This document shows, piece by piece, positions 34,331 through 45,871 of a stretch of 64,000 nt of DNA. The DNA comes from Undaria pinnatifida. Its lineage: Eukaryota > Sar > Phaeophyceae > Laminariales > Alariaceae. Position 1 is the stretch's first letter. Each line of letters opens with the position of its first letter. A program made the position numbers and the translations under genes. The stretch covers positions 11,424,488 to 11,488,487 of the forward strand of contig JABAKD010000020.1 in assembly GCA_012845835.1 (NCBI GenBank), read 5' to 3'. A model generated the notes under the pieces. That model did not search any database and had not been told where the DNA came from. It saw only the letters and a list, made by a program, of their open reading frames with translations.

Positions 34331-35004
34331 CCTCTTTTTTTTTTTTTCTTCTTTTTTTTTTCTTCTTCACCACAACAGTAGGTTGCCGGTTTGGTTTCGA
34401 ATTCACCTGCCGCCTTTATTAGCTTTGACTCTCTTCCTTTACCGCAACAACAGTATATTGCGGGTTTATTTCCGAATTCTCCTTCAGCTGTGATTAGCTT
34501 TGACTCTCTTCGTTTACCGCAACAGTATATTGCGGGTTTGTTTTCAATTTCGCCTTCAACTGGTGATTAGCTTAGACTTCTCGAGGTCTTTTCCTTTGCT
34601 ACAATTGGTGTTGGCGTTAGCCGCAATTACGCCTTTTGCGGTCTGTCGCTGCAGTTGTTAGTAGCGGACGCTTGGATGTAGTGCAATTTCTATCGCCCCG
34701 AGCCACCTGTTGTTACCAGATGTTTGATCGCTCGACCCGATAGGATCGCAAACGCAACCACACACACGCCCCGACACAGAGTGAATCGACGCGCTATGTG
34801 TTGCTATCCTGACGAGCAGTACACCGATTTGCAGATGCCTTACTCGTACTCGTACTCGTACGTAGTCGTGCAGTGTTGACGTAAACTCACTTTTCTGTTC
34901 GATTTCAACCCTTGTCCAGGCCAGCTCTCAGTTAGGATCCCTCGTGGACGTCGTTTGAGAACCCTTAGATGTGTGCACCTTGCTGTAGACCGAGGCTCAC
35001 AACC
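34331..35004 (-). other. Leader of the copia element with ~73-bp repeats
   Basis: Between gag and the 5' LTR lie three diverged units of about 73 bp on the plus strand, sharing TTAGCTTTGACTCTCTTC, TTTACCGCAACA and AGTATATTGCGGGTTT (34365-34570), and a long T/C tract at 34333-34365. At the LTR edge (35004) the minus strand reads GGTTGTGAGCC, the place where the primer binding site should lie; a canonical TGG start is not seen. Confidence 0.6.
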
Positions 35005-35827
35005 TATTCAGGTATAGTTGGTATACCCTCGACAGGTGGTCGCACAGGCGGTCACGGGCAGCAGTATGCTACCTTGCTGGTATTGGTTGGACGATGCTCC
35101 ACAGATGATAAGACCCCCAGAAGATTGATGTTGTGTAGTGGGCCGCTTAGGTGGGCAAAGAAAAAATTAGAGACAATAGACTTCGGAGTCTAGTGGTGGT
35201 GGTGAGAGAAGTGAGAGAGGGTGGGGCACGCCCGCGCTCTCTCTCTCTCGTAGATACGTACTCAGACCCCTCTCCTTCGTTTGCTACAACAATAGTACTT
35301 GAAGGACCCCGTGTACAAAAACAAACAAACAACAACAACTCGTCGGGGTCCTCAAAAGAACTGGTCGTAGTTACGCCACATTTTAGTCGAACCGTAACTT
35401 AACACACCGTGTTTTTCTATTGCTGCCTAAAACATCACCGATGCTATTACTGTTGTGCTCGGCTACTGCAACACGCTACTAGCGACCCAGTGCTACCTAC
35501 GTTGGCCGACGAATACCGGTTAGCCGATCCCAGTTCTGGCCGGTCGTAGCTCGGGTAAACTTGCTTCTTGACTCGTCGCGATCCCGAAGCTATCGAGTGG
35601 TACTTCGTTACGTATCGTGACTGCTGCTCCCTGTTTACAGCAGTATTACAGTAGTGCTACGTACTGCTTCCCCCGGCTACAGCTACCTGCTCTCCTTTGC
35701 TATAGCAGTACTGGTGCTAACTACTGCTGCCCCAGGCAACAGCAGTGGCGATGAACATTAATCAGAGATGTAGGTGTTCACGCCCTAATATCCATAACAG
35801 CTTGTGCAGAGCAAATTGCCCTGTTGT
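35005..35827 (-). repeat. 5' LTR of the copia element
   Basis: 823 bp matching 26968-27790. Its outer end passes through CCATAACA into GCTTGTGCAGAGC, which is also the sequence of the uninterrupted repeat R at 56256-56268. Confidence 0.85.
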
Positions 35828-36149
35828 TCTCAGCTGTGTTGTGTGCTTTTGTTACCGGTGTTACGTTCTGATCGGCAGTACGGGGGTAATTTGCGTTGGG
35901 GAAAAAACAGGGGGCCGTGAAGGATCAAATACATGTAGAAGAAGAAAAAAGGAGAAAAGTAGTACACAACAACACGTATTATACTCGGTACTGCTCTGTG
36001 TTCGAAAGAAAGCACACAGCGCAGCACGCCACAGCACCGCAGCGAAGGACACGGCACCGCACGGCATGGCTCCGCACGGCGCTACGCTGCGCTACTGGGC
36101 TATATATAGCCGGACTGATCTGAGCTGGGCGTGCATTGTGATCCAACAG
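35828..36149 (+). repeat. Repeat R, right part
   Basis: Words such as GTGTTGTGTGCTT, GTAATTTGCG, GGGAAAAAACA and CACGGCACCGCACGGC, and the end GTGATCCAACA, occur in the same order at 56300-56623. It is rich in GCAC/CACCGCA units, and an open frame on the plus strand (35745-36161) shows no domain. Confidence 0.7.
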
Positions 36150-36174
36150 CGTAGTACCTGATGGTATGGACAAA

Positions 36175-37240
36175 CCTGGTGTAGCAGTACCGGTATGTAC
36201 CGTAAGCCTTAAGGTCTTCTCGTTGGTTCGAATCCCGGTGTCATCGGGGAAAAAAAATTGTCCTCATAAAAAAATAATAGATATCAACGTGACTTTGTGG
36301 TCTTATATTAATAGTAGATAGACTGTCCGCTTATAAGCCTGGTTTTCGTTGGTTGAATCCAGGGGTCATATGAAAAAAAAATTATCCTCATGAAAAAATT
36401 GATATATATTTGTAAAAAAATGGTACTGGTAGATAAACCACTGCTACTGTGACAAATTGTGGTCTAGTACATACGACTGTCCGCTTATAATCCTGGTGGC
36501 CTTCGCTGGTTCGAATCCGGGTGTCATCGAAAAAAAAAATGATCCTCACGAAAAATCGATATTTATTTGTCAAAAAAAAATACTCCGAGTAGATAGCAAT
36601 GTGACTTTGTGGTCTAATAGATAGACTGTCCGCTTGTAAGCCTGGTTTTCGTTGGTTGAATCCAGGTTTCATCGGGGAGAAATATGATCCTCTTAGAAAA
36701 TCGATATACATTTCATACAAAAATTGAAAAACGTCAGCTGTGAGTACGACCGATTGAATGGTTGAAACTCAGCTTTGCAAGCTGCGTGGTACATCTATGT
36801 TTCGCTAATATACAGTAGTAGTTGCACATGAAAAAATAGTACTGGTAGATACCACTGCGGCTGTGACATTGTGGTCTTAGACAGACTGCCCGTTTATAAT
36901 CCTGGCCTTCGCTGGTTCGAATCCGGGTGTCATCGGGAAAAAAAATGATCCTCATGAAAAATCGATGCTTGGTATTTATTAATCAATTTTATTTGTAAAG
37001 ATAAAATTGATATCAATGTGACGTTGTGGTCTAGTAGATAGACTGTCCGCTTATAAACTTGGTCTTCGGTGGTTCGAATTTGGGTGTCATCGGAAAAAAA
37101 GTGATCCCCATGAAAAAATCGATATATATTTGTAAAAATAAAATATATATCAATGTGACGTTGTGGTCTACCGGGTTGTAGATAGACTGTCCGCTCATAA
37201 TCGTGGTCTTCGGCGGTTCGAATCTGGGTGTCATCGGAAA
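36175..37240 (+). repeat. Tandem array of seven tRNA-like units
   Basis: Seven units, the last six starting at GTGAC (36288, 36449, 36601, 36862, 37018, 37155), each about 75-90 bp and followed by a similar A-rich spacer with GATCCTCATGAAAAA-like and TCGATATATATTTG-like words. Each has a D-arm-like TGGTCTAGTAGATAGACT, an anticodon-loop-like CTTATAA (also CTTGTAA, CTCATAA), a B-box GGTTCGAATCC and an end GTGTCATCGG. In the unit at 37018, GTGACGT can pair with GTGTCAT over seven positions with wobble, as an acceptor stem would. Anticodon stems do not pair well, so these are probably tRNA-derived repeats and not functional tRNA genes. Confidence 0.75.
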
Positions 37241-38199
37241 AAAAAAGTGATCCCCATAAAAAAATCGATATATATTTGTAACAAAAATAGATCAGGTGGA
37301 GCAAGAAATCAAAGAAAAGCTGGACCGTTCCGCAAGTAAGCTGGACCGTCCGACCTCGGAGATGCCAAGGATGCACCAACCGGGCGCTTTCAGCAGAACT
37401 ATATTAGTAAGTAAGTCTATACTGCCAGTAGATTAACAATGGCCATATGCATCTAGTGAATTAGTCTGGCAAGTAGGGTGCCTGTAGGTTTTTAATTGTA
37501 CGCGTACGTCCAAGGAACACGCCATATTCCATCTGGGAAACCCATACAAATGAGCTCCGGTAGAAGAGCAGTAGGAGGGCTCTCGTTGCTCGAACACAGT
37601 TTACCGCTGCAGAATACTGATTTAGCCCAGTATACTAATGCAGTCCAGTATATGGATGCAGCCCAGCATACAATTTTAGTGCAATCCAGTATACGGATGC
37701 AGTCTAGTGCATTGATTCGTAAGGCCACTTCTTATACAGTCGAATTTGTCAGTCGAAAAAGGCCGTTTTCGGCTGAAGCCCAAATCGGGCTTTCTTACAC
37801 AGTCGAAAAAGGGCTTTTTCGACTCAACTCTTTTCGACTGAGTTTTCCGACTGGGGATCCAGTCGAAAAACTTGACTTTTTCGACTGGATCTGCCAGTCG
37901 AAAACTCAGTCGAAAAAGTTTTACACCTGTTTTTTTCAACCCATCGCATCGCTCATCCTACCACAAAACACACACCCACACGACCACACACCCATACCAG
38001 GTACCACACAGCAGTATCATACAACAGCGTCGACGCTGCCTTGGCCATCACTGCTGTTGCTTCTCGCCGCAAGTCAGCGTGGCGCACTCCTAATGTTGCC
38101 TGCACAGGTAGTTGTGACAATAGTCGCTGATAGTTTATAATGAGGCGCGCGAGCGCGAAGCGCGAGTCTTTTTTTCTTTGTTTCATAACGAACTAAATA
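37241..38199. other. Region with AGTCGAAAAA motif array, no gene recognised
   Basis: Open frames here (for example 37496-38140) follow the repeats and have no known domain. The stretch 37736-37925 is packed with AGTCGAAAAA and its complement TTTTTCGACT. The part 37780-38095 matches 55190-55495. Confidence 0.5.
37736..38095. repeat. Repeat S with inverted AGTCGAAAAA motifs, copy 1
   Basis: About ten AGTCGAAAA or TTTTCGACT words occur within 190 bp, in both orientations, forming perfect short hairpins such as AGTCGAAAAAGGGCTTTTTCGACT minus its edges. They are followed by TTTTACACSTGTTTTTTT, an ACACCC-rich stretch and ACCAGGTACCACACAG. The same series forms the copy at 55190-55495. Confidence 0.75.
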
Positions 38200-38562
38200 T
38201 GGGTCACAGGTACACTTTCTACCGTTACGTAGACAAATCTTCTCGTGAAGATTTGTATGAACAGTAGCCGTTCCAGAGGTATTGGATATCGTGTCTTGTT
38301 GCACTAGAAGTGGTCGTGGAGTCTCCGTAGATTCTGATGAAAGAGAGGCGGGTAATCACGTTTCCCGCTGACAAGTAATCTCTGTCGACTCTCTGTTTCG
38401 GCCTGCGAAGCACCTTTCGTCGCCTCAAGGCACTTCTATCGTCACCGTCGCTTGGTTCGCCGTCGAACCTTGCTCCAACCTGGCGTGTCCTCCACGCTAC
38501 GCAGAACAAGAAGAGAAGTGGTTGCAAGTTGCGAGTCGAAGCTGGGTTACCCCAATCCCTCA
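38200..38562 (+). repeat. 5' LTR of the gypsy element
   Basis: 363 bp from TGGGTCACAGG to CCCAATCCCTCA, matching 45872-46233 with about nine substitutions and one indel. Directly after it CC and then TGGCGTCGATTC form a likely primer binding site, complementary to a tRNA 3' end in CGACGCCA. Confidence 0.88.
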
Positions 38563-39682
38563 CCTGGCGTCGATTCTGAAGGCTTGTTAACTTGCAGCAA
38601 CTTCGCCGTGAGTCTTTCTTGTTTTCTCGTAAAACGGGCTCGTTCATTTCGTTTTTCTTCACATCGTACGAAGAAAACACGAAATGTAAGAATGTAGACA
38701 CGAGTTATCGTTCGTGGACTACTGTGATACCGCTCTCGTCGTTGCGATCAACGAAGGACGCTTTTCACCACTCTCGTCGTTTACAAGCGAAGGACGCTCT
38801 CCAATCGCTGTGGGCTGGTCCTGTTCCTTCTCTGGTATGGTTTGCTCAAGCCGCGTCGGTAAGCGTTTCCTCGGGGGGCGAGCCTATACCTATAATCCCG
38901 CACGGTGTCTGCCGTTTTACGGGCCATTGAAACAAATATATATTTTTTGCTGTCGACCTGTGTGTAGGAGTAAACGATTTCCGTTTTGTCGAGTCTAGGT
39001 GTGTGAGCCAGCATCGTGTGGGTACCCATCTAAAACGCTTACGCTCAAGCGCTGGATCATTGTACAACCCTCGACAAAACTAATCGTTCAAAGTTCATCC
39101 ATCGATAGCGCTCGGATCGTATCCAGTGTACCATTGCTTTGGCGGACTCGTGAAACTTCTGCTTGCTGTGAGTCGTGGGATGTTCGTATCGTCCCGCCCA
39201 TCGTATCACAAGTAAAAAATCGTGAAACTTCCGCTTGCTGTGAGTCGTGGGATGTTCGTGTCGTCCCGCCCATCGTATCACAGTCAAAGGAACACAAACG
39301 TAAAGCATAACATCATGCGAGTTTGAGTTCTCCCAATCGTTTTGTGCGTACGATTGCCAAGCAGCAGCAGCCCCGTGGTTGTATTCGTTACAGTGAGTAC
39401 TACTACTGCCGTCGCACTCTCCCACCCATCGTATCGGGACAGAGCACTGGTAATGGCATTTTTCTTTCTGCAGACTTGAGTGGGGCGTCTGGATTCTTGT
39501 ATCGTACCAAGGATCCCCACCAAGCAAAGAGCAGAGTGTTTTCTTATGTTTGGAAAAAAATCCGACATGCGTCGCCAAAACAGCAGTATGGCAGTCAGCG
39601 GTGGCGACCAAACTACGTTGAGACCAGCCGCGTTATAGTTTGAAGATGGCAAACGTGTATCCCGTCGGCATCAAACTATCTG
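38563..39682 (+). other. Leader of the gypsy element, no gag found
   Basis: About 1.1 kb without a frame of gag character. A 72-bp unit is duplicated at 39149 and 39221 (GTGAAACTTC, then GTGAGTCGTGGGATGTTCGT). Short minus-strand frames here mirror the repeats. A gag gene would normally lie in this position. Confidence 0.5.
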
Positions 39683-41266
39683 TTGCCATACAACAGCATG
39701 ATGTTGGAGCCGCATGCCGTTGTCGGCACCGTTACTGCATCGTTGTCATGTACTCATCATCATGCGGACTCGTGTACTCGTGTACTCGTACAGGTATACC
39801 CTGATCCCGTTTCGTCTTTATTTTTCTTTTGTATAACAATAATTGCGCCACTTGCATACCAGAAAGAGAGTACCGTCAGCAGTGGAATATCGGATCGTAG
39901 CTCAACACAGCAACCCGTGTCTGCTGTGACTTTGTTTGCTGCGGGTGATTGTGGGAGTGCATCGGATTGTAGTTTGTCAGAACAGCACCCCGTGAGTGCT
40001 GAGAATTTGTCTGATGGGTGTAATACAATTACCGATAGTAGTTCCCCTTCTGAACCTCGTTGTGGTCAGAAGAGGGACACCGCTAGTAGTACAGCTATTC
40101 CAGTAGGTGCAAGACCGAAACGCCGTGCGGTCGATTGTAATACAGCAGTAAACAGCGGATGCCCTTGCAATACCAATAATGAAAATATTTCGTGGTTCAG
40201 CTCTTCGCTGTCTCGAAAGAAACCATCTGCTACCCTCTCTTTTTCCTCTCGGCGGATACGTATCCCCGGGATAGTTAATGGTCTTGCTGTGTCTGGCCTG
40301 ACTGTTGACTCTGCAAGCGACATTACATATGTTTCGCTCTTATTTTGAAATAACATCCAACCTTGTGTAAGGCCCGGGTTGAAACCGTCCCACCATCGTG
40401 TATGTCTCTGAGTGCAGCCAATGGCTCGTCGCTCGAGATCTTGGCATTTATTAAGTTGTCTCTTACCCTGGGTGACATCACACGTCATATTGATGCACTC
40501 GTTATCCTATCGTTATGACCATATATTGCTTGATAATTATGTCATGTCTCGTTTTGGGGCTATACTCGATTGGAAAAATCAGCGTTTGACTTTCTCGTCT
40601 AGTACTGTCACTGTTATTCTAGCTACCCATAGGTCCCCTGATGCTCGTTCCCAGGTGACCTCATCCACTGTATTGCGCTCCGTAGCCGCAGTGCATAAAG
40701 ATGCTGAGGTACACGCTGTAAAATTGTGCAATCGTATCGATTTACGCCCCCGTCACAGTGCCGTGATCACTGCTTTTACAGACATCAAACCACTTCAAGA
40801 TACGGAAGTTATTATTGAGCCGCGCATACTCTCGGAAATGTCTTGCGGCAATCGTCCGGTCGAATTTGAGCGAGTCATCGTAGCTCGCACCCTCACCACG
40901 TGGCTAGCAGCAGATGGATCAGTTGCCGTTCAAATAGCTAATCCATCTTCCGAGTCTCTTGCCCTCCACGCAGGATTAGAGATTGGGAAATTGTCGAGTG
41001 TTGCCGTCGTGTCTCCTGCTCAGCTGCATGTGCATGCTGTAGCAGCAACACCTAAAACCCCGACCGAAATTGCAGCAGCACGTGCTGAAATTATTGCGCC
41101 ACTATCCAGAGCATTTGTAGACTCTACTTTCACCTTGAACAGCAGTCAGCAATCCTGGATTTATGTGCAAAATACCGTCCTGTCTTATCGTTATCACGAG
41201 CGGAGTTGGGTAAGGGCAATACTGCCGAAGCAACGTTTGCCCTTCCTGCTCATACCAAGCCTGTGA
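39683..41266 (+). pseudogene. gypsy protease region, broken
   Basis: A Ser-rich, domain-free stretch leads into IPGIVNGLAVSGLTVDSASDITYV at the end of the first frame (stop at 40346). This is a retropepsin start with DSA in place of the usual D(T/S)G. After an interruption the frame 40412-41266 contains DNYVMSRFGAILDWKNQRLTF, the typical end of a gypsy protease (family GIDFLxxYGAxLDWxxxxLxF), then a connecting region to RT. A further frameshift near 41200 leads to the RT frame. The motif written here as spanning the join is split into shorter pieces in the genome order given. It is a pseudogene. Confidence 0.75.
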
Positions 41267-42480
41267 GCCGTCGTCCGTATAGAGCTAATCCGCGCATTGA
41301 AGCCGTTATCAACAAGTGTGTTCAGGACATGCTCAACGATGATATGATAGAGGAGCGCTCTAGCCCGTGGGGATCTCCCGTCACCATCGTGGCTCGCAAG
41401 GATGGTCAACCTCGTTTCTGTGTTGATTATAGAAGTACAGTCAACAAACACCTTATCCGCAAGACCTGGCCAATGGCTAATCTTGGGCATAACATGGACA
41501 TGGTCGGAGGCGCCAAATTTATCAATGTCGCTGACGTCCAAAGCGCTTATTGGCAGATTCCCGTTCACCCTGATCATGTCGAGACTACAGCATTTGTCAC
41601 TAGTTCTGGCAAGTACTGTTATAAACGTATGCCGTTTGGTGTTTGTAATGCCCCGTGGCTTTTCACAGAAATAGCTCATAAAACGTTGGGCCATATTCCC
41701 GAGTTGCTTATTCATATGGATGATCTCTGCGTTTTGTCCACAACCTGGGAGAATCATTTGAAATCGTTAGAAAGCATGTTTGCAGCGTTGCAAGCAGCTG
41801 GTCTCGCCCTCAAGCCGTCTAAACTAGCGTTTGGTCCTAAATCGGTTGCATATTTGGGCCATGTTATTTCTGCTGAAGGGGTTGCAGTTGGGAAAGATCG
41901 TATCAAAGCTATTCAAGAGCTACCTACTCCCACCTGCATCAAAGATCTTCGTTCCGTTTTAGGGGTGATGAATTTTGTGCGTCGTTTTGTGCCGAATTTC
42001 GCTGTAGTAACCGCACCACTCGTTGATCTCACCCGCAAAGAGTTTGCAACTAGATCACGCTTTAAGAAAGCCTGGGGGAAAACGCAAGATACCGCGTTCG
42101 CTCACATCAAACGTTTACTGATGTCAGCCCCAGTCTTGAAATTCCCTGATTATGAGCGTGAATTTATTGTGCATGTAGATGCCAGTGAGATAGGAGTTGG
42201 CGCTTTTCGTGCTCAGCTGTCGAAAAATGACGACTCGAAGTCTGATCTTGACATTATCGCGTATTTTAGTCAACGATTCACACATGGGCAACGCCATTGC
42301 TCTGCGTCAATGAAAGAGTGTTGTGGAGTCGTACTTACACTCGCTTACTGGAGACCGTATTTATTTGGGAAACATTTCACGGTGATCACTGATCATCAAG
42401 CATTGACTCATCTATACTACATGCAGGATACGTCCAATATGCTTACTCGTTGGGCTATTGCGTTGCAAACTTTGATTTTA
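41206..42480 (+). pseudogene. gypsy reverse transcriptase and RNase H
   Basis: RT motifs in order: SRRPYRANP, SSPWGSPV, RFCVDYR, first catalytic Asp110 in NVADVQSAYWQIPV, RMPFGVCNAP, and HMDD at 170-173 where the family has YxDD (both Asp kept, Tyr changed to His). The thumb is followed by RNase H with Asp325 (VHVDAS), Glu371 (SMKECCGV) and Asp396 (VITDHQAL). The frame is lost near 42475 by what looks like a single-base deletion in an A run, just before the RNase H end. RT copies the element RNA into DNA and RNase H removes the template. Confidence 0.9.
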
Positions 42481-43214
42481 CGGTTAAACACGTCGCGGGA
42501 AAATTAAACGTAGTACTCGACGCGCTATCTCGATTGTTTGGTGAAGTGGAAGAAGGACCGTTACCGCAAGAACCAGCCCTTGCATCTATCTGCCGAAACG
42601 TTCCGAGCGATAGACCGTATCGTGCACCTGGGCCGCGCGACTTCCAAGTATCTTCACAAAACCTCGAAGACGTAGACCTTGTACAGAATGATAGCGAATT
42701 GTGTGCTAGTGCAGTGTCTCTGTTTCCGTTGCTTGACCCAGAAAAATTACTGGTAGAAGAACGTGCTGAGTTCGGTCCGTATATCGAATACGTAAAAGCA
42801 CCTGTTACCGTACCCGTCCCAGATGGTGAAACCAAGAACAGCATGAGTCATTATTTTTTTAACGAAGAAATGTTATTCCCGTCGTATTTGCCGGGTTATC
42901 TGCGTAAACGCAGTTCGTTCCGTGACCAACTCGTCGTGCCCACCGCTTTACGGAAATTAATCGTCCACTCGTGTCATGATCTACCGGCGTCTGGAGGTCA
43001 TCTAGCTTTTAAAGCTACGTTCGATAAAATCCGAGATCGTTATTGGTGGCCTACTATGTCGAAAGACTTTGCAAAGCACATTAAATGCTGTTCATCATGC
43101 CAACACCGTAAGACGTCACACCGTCCTCCGAAATTACCTGTTGGTCATCGTCCTGTTTCCCGTCCGTTTCAATGTGGCTATCAATTTAGTGGAGTTCAAA
43201 TCGTCGTCGAATAA
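42450..43214 (+). pseudogene. gypsy RNase H end and integrase zinc-binding domain
   Basis: The frame resumes with NFDFTVKHVAGKLNVVLDALSRL, split here as NFDFTVKHVAGK and NVVLDALSRL, the usual RNase H end. After a linker comes the HHCC integrase site: HSCHDLPASGGH, then RYWWPTM, and CCSSCQHRK. The frame fails near 43170, where the catalytic core starts in another frame. The zinc domain itself looks complete. Confidence 0.85.
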
Positions 43215-44359
43215 CTCGAAGTATGTAATGTCCGTGATAGACCACCTGACTCGTTTTCTCGTTTTAGTTGCGATTAGTGACAAGACAGCTGCCACAATCG
43301 CTCGCGCTCTTGTAGAACGTGTTTTCTCCGTTTTCTCAGCTCCTGAAACCTTACAGTGATGTGGGATGTGAATTCGAAAACGAGCTCGTTGAAGAATTGC
43401 AATCCGTATTTGGGATCAAGAAGACGCGCACGTCAGCGTATCGCCCACAAGGCAATTCAGTGTTAGAGCGTGTGCATAGTACAATGCACAATATGTTGGC
43501 GATGTACGTAAACGTCAAATACGACAATTGGGCAGAATTATTACCGTTTATTCAGCTTGCCCATAATACCGCCAACAACAAGACGCTCGAGGAAGCCCCT
43601 CATTTTTTAATGTTCGGCCGTAGAGCTTCGTTACCCGTTGACATTATTCTCGGCGTCCCGTGTACGTCTGGTTCTGGAACCCGACTGGATTATTCCCGTC
43701 GCACCGTTGAAAATCTGCAACTCGCGTACGAAATTGCTCGTCGTAATTTACAGGAACGTGCCGACAAGCAGTCAGAATCTAATGAGAAATTTTCGATTCC
43801 GCAATATCAACCCGGGGACCAAGTGTTAGTACACCGTCCCTATACCGTTGCTGATGGACCTAACCCCAAACTAATTAGTCCCTGGCGTGGTCCCTATACT
43901 GTGCGTTCACAGTTTTCACCAGTAATTTACCGTGTTGCGAGAGATGGTGAATTTGCGGAAACATCTGTTCATTTAGGTCGTATTAAGGCATACCATAATG
44001 ACGCGTCTAGTTCCGTACCGGATTGTACCGCACTCGATGATTTGTTCCTAGGAACTACGTTACCGGTACCTGATCTAGACGGCTCTGTGCTTACCGTGCA
44101 CATCTGCCCGTATACTATTGAAGCTATCGAAGGTCACAAGCGTGGGCCTGGTAAAGCCTCACCGACGAATTTTCAATATAATTTTCTCGTCAAAGATAAG
44201 CCGTCCAATTTAGGCATTTGGAGACACGTCAACGTTGTGCCTCAATGCCATGAGATGATCAGAGCGTATCGTTCAAGGATTCTAGCTGAAGATCCACACG
44301 CATTTGATCCTCCCAAAAGTACAAAGAGTAAACGAGACGTCGTTGCTCAGTCGTCCTGA
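43165..44359 (+). pseudogene. gypsy integrase core and C-terminal region, frameshifted
   Basis: The core begins VAINLVEF, where the family has an Asp in place of the Asn; this is the first residue of the DDE triad. The frame ends near 43357 (ETLQ, stop) and continues from about 43350 in the next frame with SDVGCEFEN (second Asp present) and RPQGNSVLERVH (Glu present). A GPQ/PWRGPY-type C-terminal part follows (PWRGPYTV), with a further ~150 residues to the stop at 44359 that I cannot assign; a chromodomain is not obvious. Loss of the first Asp and the frameshift both predict no strand-transfer activity. Confidence 0.85.
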
Positions 44360-45871
44360 TACAAGCCCCAGTAACACCCTCCGTCCTTCTGGGAGTCCTT
44401 AGTCATCAGTATCGTTGCACCACCCCCACTATTTTTGTTTTTCCCGGCCGGGTTTCGTTCGTCAATAGTGCATCGTTGACACATGAGCCGCAACACTCAT
44501 GAGTCCTTTTTTTTTTCGGTGGTTGCTTGGGCGTATTTTGTGGAGTAGTGCCCACGTATTGAGTCATGGTTGGATACTGAATTGCTGCTGCCCAACAGCT
44601 GATCTCCTCCTTTTATACCAATAGTGGATGTTTGTTTTGGTTCGTTTCTTCGTGTGGAAGTACCTCACACGAAAAGATAGCCTTTTTCTCGTGAATAAAG
44701 TGCTATAGAATTAGAGACGTACACGGTTCAGAGACACTACTGCGCATTGGGGTAGTAAGTGTTTGTGGGGGGTGTTCAACCAGTAGTTACGCAAGAGTGT
44801 GCATACACGAGCAGTATACACTCGGGCGTCATTGTTGGGTTAGTTGAGAAATTGTAGCTGTGTACAGTGTGCATGTACTTGAAGTATACATTGGCCGCAG
44901 TGAGGTTAATCAATTAATGAACATCGTTTGTTCTGTATGAGATATTGGGGGCTCCTGGGTGCATTTGTAGTGCATTCTCCAATGTCGTAATTGTGTGTTG
45001 GATTGAGTACAGAGTTACAGTTGAGCGCGTGAGCTGTATACTCCTAAATAACAGAATCCACATATGGAATATTCCCCGGTCGTATCCCGTGTTACCGTGC
45101 GACCTGCCCACAGTCAACCGTTAATTGACTGGCAGGAAGTCTCGTCACTATGCAGATTTATCTGTGTACTGATTACGTTTGTCAGCCACCATCGTTTGCT
45201 GACCCGTGGTCATGATCTTGCCGTCCTATCGATTATGCCTTTTTCGATACTCGAGACATACCACCTTATCGTTAACCATGCATCCGCAGTCCGTCATACT
45301 GCGCCGTCATCATTACATCCACACTATCGTCAAGTCATGCAGACTCTTATCGTCTTGATCGATCAATCGTTCACCGTGTTGTATACTCTGCATGCATCGT
45401 TTTCTGGCAAATCGTTGTTCAGCACATTTGTATACTCATCATTAAGTGTGTACCAAGCCTTGCAAGCAAATCGTCTCATACACACATCGTTTATGGTGAG
45501 GAATGTCCTGATTATTGCCAAAGGTACTATCGTCCGTTATAAAAGGTTGATTTTTATCGTCGAGTACGTGATTTCGGGACCGAATACTTGTAACCGTTCT
45601 GGTGAAGAATGAAGGTACATACCACTAGTAGTTCATAGTGTGTGACTGACATCTTGGGTAAAATTCGATTATGCTCATACAAGCCCGTGGTTCTAACTGC
45701 GCAGGGGATGACATGATTAGAAAATGAACAAGTGCAACACACACATTGACTACCACAGTACAACATAATACTCTGATTTGCTAGAGAACCTGAAAACCTG
45801 TCTCCTCTTTAAATGTTCGAAAGCTGTGCTGGGTTTTCCAGTATGTAGCGTTCAAACATTGGGGGGCGATA
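44360..45871 (+). other. 3' region of the gypsy element between pol and LTR
   Basis: 1.5 kb with no known domain. The 182-codon frame at 45064-45612 is the only long one. The region ends with the polypurine tract GGGGGGCGA before the 3' LTR. Confidence 0.6.
45064..45612 (+). CDS. Unknown 182-residue frame in the env position of gypsy
   Basis: It starts with ATG at 45064 and stays open for 182 codons. I recognise no domain. There are several hydrophobic stretches (FICVLITFV near residue 32, FVYSSLSVY near 127), but no convincing signal peptide or single long membrane helix. Some errantivirus-like gypsy elements carry a third ORF here. A frame of this size is also expected about once by chance in a window this large, and the pol of this element is broken, so it may be accidental. 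Confidence 0.2.
   Translation: MEYSPVVSRVTVRPAHSQPLIDWQEVSSLCRFICVLITFVSHHRLLTRGHDLAVLSIMPFSILETYHLIVNHASAVRHTAPSSLHPHYRQVMQTLIVLIDQSFTVLYTLHASFSGKSLFSTFVYSSLSVYQALQANRLIHTSFMVRNVLIIAKGTIVRYKRLIFIVEYVISGPNTCNRSGEE

Larger units (their letters stand above)
26963..35827 (-). mobile_element. Ty1/copia LTR retrotransposon, young but defective
   Basis: Order on the minus strand: 5' LTR (35827-35005), leader with ~73-bp repeats (35004-34331), gag, protease-integrase, reverse transcriptase-RNase H, 3' LTR (27790-26968). GCTTG flanks the element on the left, and GCTTG follows CCATAACA on the right, fitting a 5-bp target duplication inside repeat R. The two 823-bp repeats differ at about seven positions by eye, so insertion was recent. 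The coding part is nevertheless disabled by two frameshifts, a YVDD to YVND change and a 1274-bp retroposon insertion. Confidence 0.9.

Noticed and set aside
36175-37240. Functional tRNA genes (Ile UAU or Thr UGU)
   Set aside because: Anticodon stems do not pair and several units have insertions or lack parts of the D arm; they are kept as tRNA-like repeats.
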